DNA of 64,000 bases from Thermoanaerobaculia bacterium (lineage in GTDB: Bacteria; Acidobacteriota; Thermoanaerobaculia; Multivoradales; Multivoraceae): contig JAJEHN010000038.1 in the NCBI GenBank assembly GCA_022823665.1, positions 19,821-83,820 of the forward strand, written 5' to 3'. Numbering within the stretch: the stretch's first letter is position 1; every line of letters starts with the position of its first letter. Of the stretch, positions 59,721 to 64,000 are shown piece by piece. Position numbers and translations under genes: made by a program. The notes below the pieces were generated by a model that was not told where the DNA came from, did no database searches, and worked only from the letters and a program-made list of their open reading frames with translations.

Positions 59721-60647
59721 TCAGTCGAAGGCGGGGATGATCTCTTCCGCGACCATCTGGTAGTGGTCGAGCTTCTGGGTCGGGATGCCGCCGATCATGA
59801 TCTCGTGGGCGCCGGCGTCGATCATCTCGCCGATCCGGTCGATGACGTAGCTCTTCGGGCCGGACGCGGTGCCCTCGCCCAGGCCGCGGGCATCGACGAA
59901 CCGCCTGGCCGCCGCCTCGTCGTCCGTCACGAAGGTCGGCATCAGCACCGTGTGCCGGATCTCGCCCGGGTCGCGGCCGGCGTCCTCGCAGTGCCGGTTG
60001 ACCACCGAGACCTTGTGCTGGAAGTACTCCCGGGTCATCGGTCCGCGCGCCCAGCCGTCCAGGTTCATCACGTCGCCGTGGCGCGCCAGCGTGCGCAGCG
60101 TGCGCTTCTCGCCGGTGCCGCCGACCAGGATCGGGATCGGGTCCGCGTAGCAGCCGGGGGAGAGCGGCGCCGAGTCGAGCCGGTAGTACTCGCCCTGGAA
60201 GTCGACCGACTCGCCGGACCGGAACAGCGCCCGGATCAGCTCGACGGCCTCCTCGAACCGGTCCTGGCGCTCCTTCATCGACGGGAACGTCCAGCCGTAG
60301 GCCTCGTGCTCGCGTTTGAACCAGGCAGCCCCGATTCCGAGGATCAGCCGACCGTGGGAAATCTGATCGATGGTGGCCGCCATCTTCGCAAGCAGCGCCG
60401 GGTTCCGGTAGGTGTTGCCCGTAACGAGCAGTCCAAGCTGCAGCCGCTCGGTAATCGCCGCAGCTGCGGTCAGAAGCGACCAGCCCTCCAGGGCGCGCTC
60501 GTGCTCCATGTCCGCCCTACCCACCGGCGGCAGGAAGTGGTCGGACCACCACAGGCTATGCCAACGACCGGCCTGCACGGTCTTGATGGTCGCGAGCGTG
60601 TCGTCCCACTCGCAGAAGTAGTTGACCAGTTGAGCCCCGAATTGCAT
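59721..60647 (-). CDS. LLM-class F420-dependent oxidoreductase (second)
   Basis: A 308-residue luciferase-like TIM barrel: MQFGAQLVNYFCEWDD, LWWSDHFLPPVG, LQLGLLVTGNTYRNPALLAKMAATIDQISHGRLILGIGAAWFKREHEAYGW and PILVGGTGEKRTL. The family uses F420 or flavin to reduce or oxidise small molecules. ATG 60647 follows a strong GGGGAGAAGGGG ribosome site; a GTG start farther upstream in frame is not needed. It lies upstream of the PQQ gene and 86 bases before the divergent CoA-transferase. Confidence 0.85.
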   Translation of the reverse strand: MQFGAQLVNYFCEWDDTLATIKTVQAGRWHSLWWSDHFLPPVGRADMEHERALEGWSLLTAAAAITERLQLGLLVTGNTYRNPALLAKMAATIDQISHGRLILGIGAAWFKREHEAYGWTFPSMKERQDRFEEAVELIRALFRSGESVDFQGEYYRLDSAPLSPGCYADPIPILVGGTGEKRTLRTLARHGDVMNLDGWARGPMTREYFQHKVSVVNRHCEDAGRDPGEIRHTVLMPTFVTDDEAAARRFVDARGLGEGTASGPKSYVIDRIGEMIDAGAHEIMIGGIPTQKLDHYQMVAEEIIPAFD

Positions 60648-60720
60648 CCCCTTCTCCCCTTGAATCGTTGCAGACCGGCCGATTCTACTCGACATGCCCG
60701 GGCGCAGTTCCGCGCTTCGG

Positions 60721-60726
60721 TATGAT
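60721..60726 (+). promoter_or_regulatory. -10-like hexamer TATGAT, leaderless arrangement
   Basis: TATGAT ends seven bases before the ATG of the CoA-transferase at 60734, and there is no ribosome site. The transcript would start at the start codon. Confidence 0.4.
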
Positions 60727-60733
60727 CGTGCCC

Positions 60734-62005
60734 ATGAATCCCAACCAACCCTTCGACGGCATCCGAGTCGTCGAGTTCGGACAGTTCGTGTCGGCCCCGT
60801 TTTGCGGTCAACTGCTTGCCGAGGGCGGGGCCGAAGTCACCAAGGTGGAGCCGCTCGGCGGGGATCCGACGCGTCAGTTGCGGCAGATCACCCCTGGTGA
60901 GACGCGGCTCTTCCTGTCCCGCAACCGGGGCAAGCGATCGCTGCCGCTGGCCATCCGCCACCCGGACGCACGCGTAGTGATCGACCGGCTGCTGGGGCGA
61001 GCGGACGTGGCGCTGATGAACTTCCGTCCCGGGCTCGCCGAGCAGCTCGGGCTCGACGCGCCGACGCTTGCCCGGCGGTTTGAACGCTTGATCGTCGGCT
61101 CGGTGACCGGGTTCGGCGCACGGGGGCCCGAGGCCCCTTACGCGGCCATGGACCCCGTCGTTCAGGCGCGCAGCGGCCTGATGGCGGTGAACGGTCGGCT
61201 GCAGGACGGTCGCCCCACTTCGGGGGATCCGGTCGTCGCCGACTACATGTGCGCCATGACGCTGGCATTCGGCGTGTCGGCTGCGTTGTTGAGGCGGGAG
61301 CGGACAGGTGTCGGTGGCAGCGTCGACGTGTCGCTCATGCAGGCCGCCATGACGTTGGCGAACAACCAACTGGTTCGCTCGGAGACCGAAGACGCACCCC
61401 GCCATGAACGCATCCTCGCCGAACTCTCGAGGCTGCGTCGCGACGGTGCCGGCTACGCCGAGCAGGCCGCCACCATGACCAGCGCCCGAACGGCGCCGAT
61501 GCTGAAGATCTACCTTCGGACATACGGCACGGCCGACGCGCCGATTTCGATCGCTTGCGGCAGCCACTCCCTGCGCCTCAAGTTCCTGGATGCTCTCGGT
61601 GTCGACGATCCGCTGCTCGACCAACCCGAGGGCGAGGGCCACCAAGACCACTACGACCGGTTCCAAGGCGATGTCGAAGCGATCATCCGGGCCAAGCCGG
61701 CCGAGCACTGGATCGCGCTATTGAACGAAGCCGGCGTGCCCGTCTCGCCGGTCAAGTTCCCGATGGAACTGTTCGAGGACGAGCAGGCCGCCGCCAATGG
61801 CATGTTCCATCGGCTGCACCACCCTGAGGCTGGCGACTTCACCGTTCTCTCGCCGCCCGCTTCGCTCGACGGCGACGGCTTTCGGTCCCGCGAACCTGCC
61901 GCGCCGTTCGCCTCCGAGACCCGTTCGATTTTGCGTGAGCTCGAGTTCACCGATGCCGAGATCGACACCCTTGTCGGGACCGGGGTGACCCGGACGAGAA
62001 CCTAA
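60734..62005 (+). CDS. CaiB/BaiF (class III) CoA-transferase
   Basis: A 423-residue class III CoA-transferase. FDGIRVVEFGQFVSAPFCGQLLAEGGAEVTKVEPLGGD is the standard N-terminal block, and the catalytic Asp lies in AAMDPVVQARSGLM. Members move CoA between carboxylic acids or act as racemases; no substrate partner is encoded next to it. ATG 60734 follows a TATGAT box with no ribosome site, while an earlier in-frame stretch from 60668 has no start evidence. It converges on the unknown gene at 62156 over 150 bases. Confidence 0.88.
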   Translation: MNPNQPFDGIRVVEFGQFVSAPFCGQLLAEGGAEVTKVEPLGGDPTRQLRQITPGETRLFLSRNRGKRSLPLAIRHPDARVVIDRLLGRADVALMNFRPGLAEQLGLDAPTLARRFERLIVGSVTGFGARGPEAPYAAMDPVVQARSGLMAVNGRLQDGRPTSGDPVVADYMCAMTLAFGVSAALLRRERTGVGGSVDVSLMQAAMTLANNQLVRSETEDAPRHERILAELSRLRRDGAGYAEQAATMTSARTAPMLKIYLRTYGTADAPISIACGSHSLRLKFLDALGVDDPLLDQPEGEGHQDHYDRFQGDVEAIIRAKPAEHWIALLNEAGVPVSPVKFPMELFEDEQAAANGMFHRLHHPEAGDFTVLSPPASLDGDGFRSREPAAPFASETRSILRELEFTDAEIDTLVGTGVTRTRT

Positions 62006-62155
62006 CGGATCGAATCCGCGCCTGGCAGCCTGTTGGGGCGGCTTGGGTTGGGGCAGGATGCGTCGACCCCAAGGTCGGCGGATACTGTGGCGCTGGCCGA
62101 TAGTCCGCTTGATTGTAAGTGACGACCCGGCGACCTCGGCGTCACGCCGCCGAGC

Positions 62156-62821
62156 CTACATCTCGATGCCGCAAAGCCGAACGAAATCCGCCTTTTGCTG
62201 ATCGGTCATATCGGCGAAGATGGGTACCCGCAACGCGGTGACCGGTAGATTCGCGTATTCGGGCGAATCCGTCTGCAACGTCGCGGCGATGTTGTGCAAT
62301 CCATTGCCTTCTTCGGATCCCTCTCCCAGAGCGGCACCGACCTCTTTAGGCCAGGGGCCCACGGGATCGAGCATGACGCTGGGTTGCCCTTCCTTGTTGA
62401 TCTCCAGACCGAACGGGTTCTCGCGACCTACGTACTCCGCTATTGCCGCGAAGAGCGCCTGTTGATCAACGCCGCGTTGCCTCATGCCCTCTCTGCCGTA
62501 GAGTGCTGCGGATTGATTGCAGATGGCGGCCCAGGGCACCCTGGCGTGAAAGCCGGGAATCGTCAGTGCTTCGTCGGCAACGCCGTCTCCGCCGCTGACC
62601 ACTCCCTCCTTGACGATGAGGTGATAGCCAGAGCGAGTGCGCCCTCCCTCCATGAGCCGTGCAGGTGGGTGGGTGTAGTGCTCGGTAAAGGCCCAGTTGA
62701 TCGAAGCCGGCAGATTCGCGGCTTCGAGAATCTTGGTGGCTGCCTCGACACAGGCTTCGCCCCAGGCTTTCGAGCCGAATTCGCCCACGGGCTTGATGGT
62801 TGACATATCTATGACAGGCAT
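62156..62821 (-). CDS. Conserved hypothetical protein, 221 residues
   Basis: I do not recognise this protein. It lacks a signal peptide and transmembrane segments. Parts that look structured are GEACVEAATKILEAANLPASINWAFTEHYTHPPARLM, SGYHLIVKEGVVSGGDG, FHARVPWAAICNQSAALYG and YANLPVTALRVPIFADMTDQQKADFVRLCG. ATG 62821 follows GGAGATCCACCA, a good ribosome site, so the start is firm and the gene is probably real. It lies in a minus-strand group with the hotdog thioesterase and flavin oxidase genes, 65 bases after the thioesterase stop. Confidence 0.65.
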   Translation of the reverse strand: MPVIDMSTIKPVGEFGSKAWGEACVEAATKILEAANLPASINWAFTEHYTHPPARLMEGGRTRSGYHLIVKEGVVSGGDGVADEALTIPGFHARVPWAAICNQSAALYGREGMRQRGVDQQALFAAIAEYVGRENPFGLEINKEGQPSVMLDPVGPWPKEVGAALGEGSEEGNGLHNIAATLQTDSPEYANLPVTALRVPIFADMTDQQKADFVRLCGIEM

Positions 62822-62886
62822 TGGTGGATCTCCTTTTGGTGCATCAAGGCCGTTGCTCCCATGGCTTCGCCGCTTTCGACGGCAGG

Positions 62887-63312
62887 TTAGCCCATGTCGG
62901 GCCGCGGTCGATAGCCTGTGAGCTTGTACGTGACGATAGCCGCCGCGACCTCCTCGCCGGCGTCGTTGTGTACGCTGACGTCGCCCGTACACAGCGTGCC
63001 GCCGCGGCGGCGCACGGTCGCGGTGGCGACGAGGTCGGTGGCGACCGCGAGTCTTAGGAAGTTGATCGTGAACCCTACCGTCGCGCCTTGGGAACGGGGC
63101 GTCACGTCGGGACATGACCAGAAGGCGGCCGTGGCGGCGATGTCCACCAGGGCGCTGATGGCGCCGCCGTGGATGCGGCCAACGCCGAGTTTCGGTTGAT
63201 AGGGCAGCTTGACGACCACCCGGTCGGTTTCGCGTTCGACAAGCTCGACGCCGAGCAACGCGGCGAAACTCTCCTTGGCGATGCGATCCACGGTGCTGAT
63301 GTCGAAGCTCAC
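62887..63312 (-). CDS. Hotdog-fold thioesterase (PaaI-like)
   Basis: A 141-residue single hotdog domain: LGVGRIHGGAISALVDIAATAAF holds the HGG/A catalytic helix of PaaI-type acyl-CoA thioesterases, and TVGFTINFLR and GTLCTGDVSVHND complete the sheet. It hydrolyses acyl-CoA in the cytoplasm. The GTG at 63312 overlaps the stop of the flavin oxidase gene by four bases (GTGA), which decides the start and shows co-translation. An upstream in-frame stretch to 63849 is a shadow of that gene. Confidence 0.82.
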   Translation of the reverse strand: MSFDISTVDRIAKESFAALLGVELVERETDRVVVKLPYQPKLGVGRIHGGAISALVDIAATAAFWSCPDVTPRSQGATVGFTINFLRLAVATDLVATATVRRRGGTLCTGDVSVHNDAGEEVAAAIVTYKLTGYRPRPDMG

Positions 63313-64000
63313 GAAACGATCTCCTGTGCGGCGCGTTCCCCCGACTCCATGGCGCCCTCCATGCCGCGGTCGATTCGCGCTAGGTGCTCGCCGCAGAAGT
63401 GTATGCGACCGTGGGGTGCGGCCATCCGCGAACCGAATCGAGTGATCTGGCCCGGGCGGAAATACGCCCAGCCACCCCCCGCGAAGGGATCCGCTCCCCA
63501 GCTTTGACGGCCGATGAACTCGAGTTGCCCGCGGGCGGCGGGTCGAGTCGTTTCGATCTCTTGGACAACCAGCGCGGCCGCCGGTTGTGCGGAGACGCCA
63601 ACCAGACGCAGCGCGTTGCGGCCCATGACCCAAGCCGTCAGGCCGGTCACCTGGGCGGGATCCTCGCCACGCCGGGAAGCCGCGACCATTCCGGCGACGC
63701 CGTCGGTGAAGAGGCTCGGCGCATAGCCGTCGTGCTCCCAGAAGTTGGATCGCGCGGCGAAGTAGAGCTGGGTCATGGGCTGGCTGGGAAGTTCCGCGAC
63801 GGCCTCGGCCTGTGACCCCACCAACGCGGGACGTATCGTGATCTGACACAGAGCCGGAAACGGCAGGGCACAGATGACGCGATCCGCACGAAACGCGCTG
63901 CCATCGGCGCAGTGAACGCTCACTTCCGGCGGCTCGTCGTCGATTGCCGTCACCGCTTTGCCGAGCCGCACCTCGTTTACCAACGCCCTGGCCATCGCCT
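63309..64000 (-). CDS. Flavin-dependent amine oxidase-like protein (partial)
   Basis: The C-terminal 228 residues of a FAD-binding amine oxidase/protoporphyrinogen-oxidase fold; the N-terminal FAD motif lies beyond the window edge. The FAD-binding C-terminal signature GRIHFCGEHLARIDRGMEGAMESGERAAQEI is complete, as is DRVICALPFPAL in the substrate domain. It would oxidise an amine or related compound using FAD. The stop overlaps the thioesterase start. The first ATG in view is not the real start. Confidence 0.8.
   Translation of the reverse strand, partial: AMARALVNEVRLGKAVTAIDDEPPEVSVHCADGSAFRADRVICALPFPALCQITIRPALVGSQAEAVAELPSQPMTQLYFAARSNFWEHDGYAPSLFTDGVAGMVAASRRGEDPAQVTGLTAWVMGRNALRLVGVSAQPAAALVVQEIETTRPAARGQLEFIGRQSWGADPFAGGGWAYFRPGQITRFGSRMAAPHGRIHFCGEHLARIDRGMEGAMESGERAAQEIVS

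Noticed and set aside
62137..62149. CGGCG-TCA-CGCCG hairpin as terminator of the CoA-transferase
   Set aside because: Short stem with no T-run; could be chance in such GC-rich sequence.
1..64000. CRISPR arrays, integrases, insertion sequences, rRNA or tRNA genes
   Set aside because: None found: no regularly spaced repeats, no transposase or integrase motifs, and no RNA gene signatures.

Overview
The window is GC-rich, densely packed bacterial chromosome with 48 protein-coding genes and no rRNA, tRNA or CRISPR array that I can see. The mix of genes (exported PQQ and beta-propeller proteins, Tat-exported Gfo/Idh/MocA oxidoreductase, copper amine oxidases, F420-type LLM oxidoreductases, a GOLPH3-like protein, a one-chain acyl-CoA carboxylase) suggests a heterotrophic environmental bacterium, perhaps Acidobacteriota or a related phylum known mostly from metagenomes. 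That placement is inference only. Genes often have a TANNNT hexamer 6-10 bases before the start codon and no ribosome binding site, which suggests many leaderless transcripts.

Layout. 1-3.7 kb: end of an HMG-CoA-lyase-like gene, then an NCS2 permease fused to a degenerate RsbW-like domain, a GOLPH3/GPP34 protein and a STAS protein. 3.7-13.6 kb: exported oxidoreductase, PQQ protein, START-like protein, serine hydrolase, PA14-cytochrome c and a large propeller protein. 13.6-19.6 kb: one-chain acyl-CoA carboxylase, haloalkane dehalogenase, SIS isomerase, alpha/beta hydrolase. 19.6-24 kb: RND pump and its membrane-fusion lipoprotein. 24-32.6 kb: two exported VOC proteins, a cytochrome-copper monooxygenase, Nudix, LLM, phosphoesterase and S9 peptidase. 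32.7-38 kb: nitrogen control (glnE, P-II, amt). 38.4-42.4 kb: two tandem copper amine oxidases. 42.5-49.2 kb: methyltransferase, small exported proteins, serine hydrolase, HupE-like protein, NHL lipoprotein. 57.5-64 kb: second PQQ protein, LLM oxidoreductase, CaiB/BaiF CoA-transferase, hotdog thioesterase and a cut-off flavin amine oxidase.

The most striking region is 49.3-57.5 kb, a seven-gene, mostly overlapping operon with visibly less GC-biased codon use than its surroundings: a DndA/IscS cysteine desulfurase, a DndC sulfurtransferase, a DUF262-DUF1524 (SspE/GmrSD-like) protein, a SNF2 helicase, a ParB N-terminal-domain protein, a separate ParB-HTH-like protein and a metallo-beta-lactamase-fold hydrolase. 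It looks like a sulfur-based DNA modification/restriction island, but without DndB, DndD, DndE or Ssp partners, so it is a candidate undescribed variant.

The nitrogen cluster is the second unusual system. GlnE carries two GlnD-like ACT domains between its two nucleotidyltransferase halves, and the neighbouring P-II protein has Glu in place of the uridylylated Tyr51. Together these suggest a nitrogen-sensing route that does not depend on the GlnD uridylylation cycle. A hairpin repeat with core CGGGTC-N4-GACCCG occurs four times, always at gene ends or starts.
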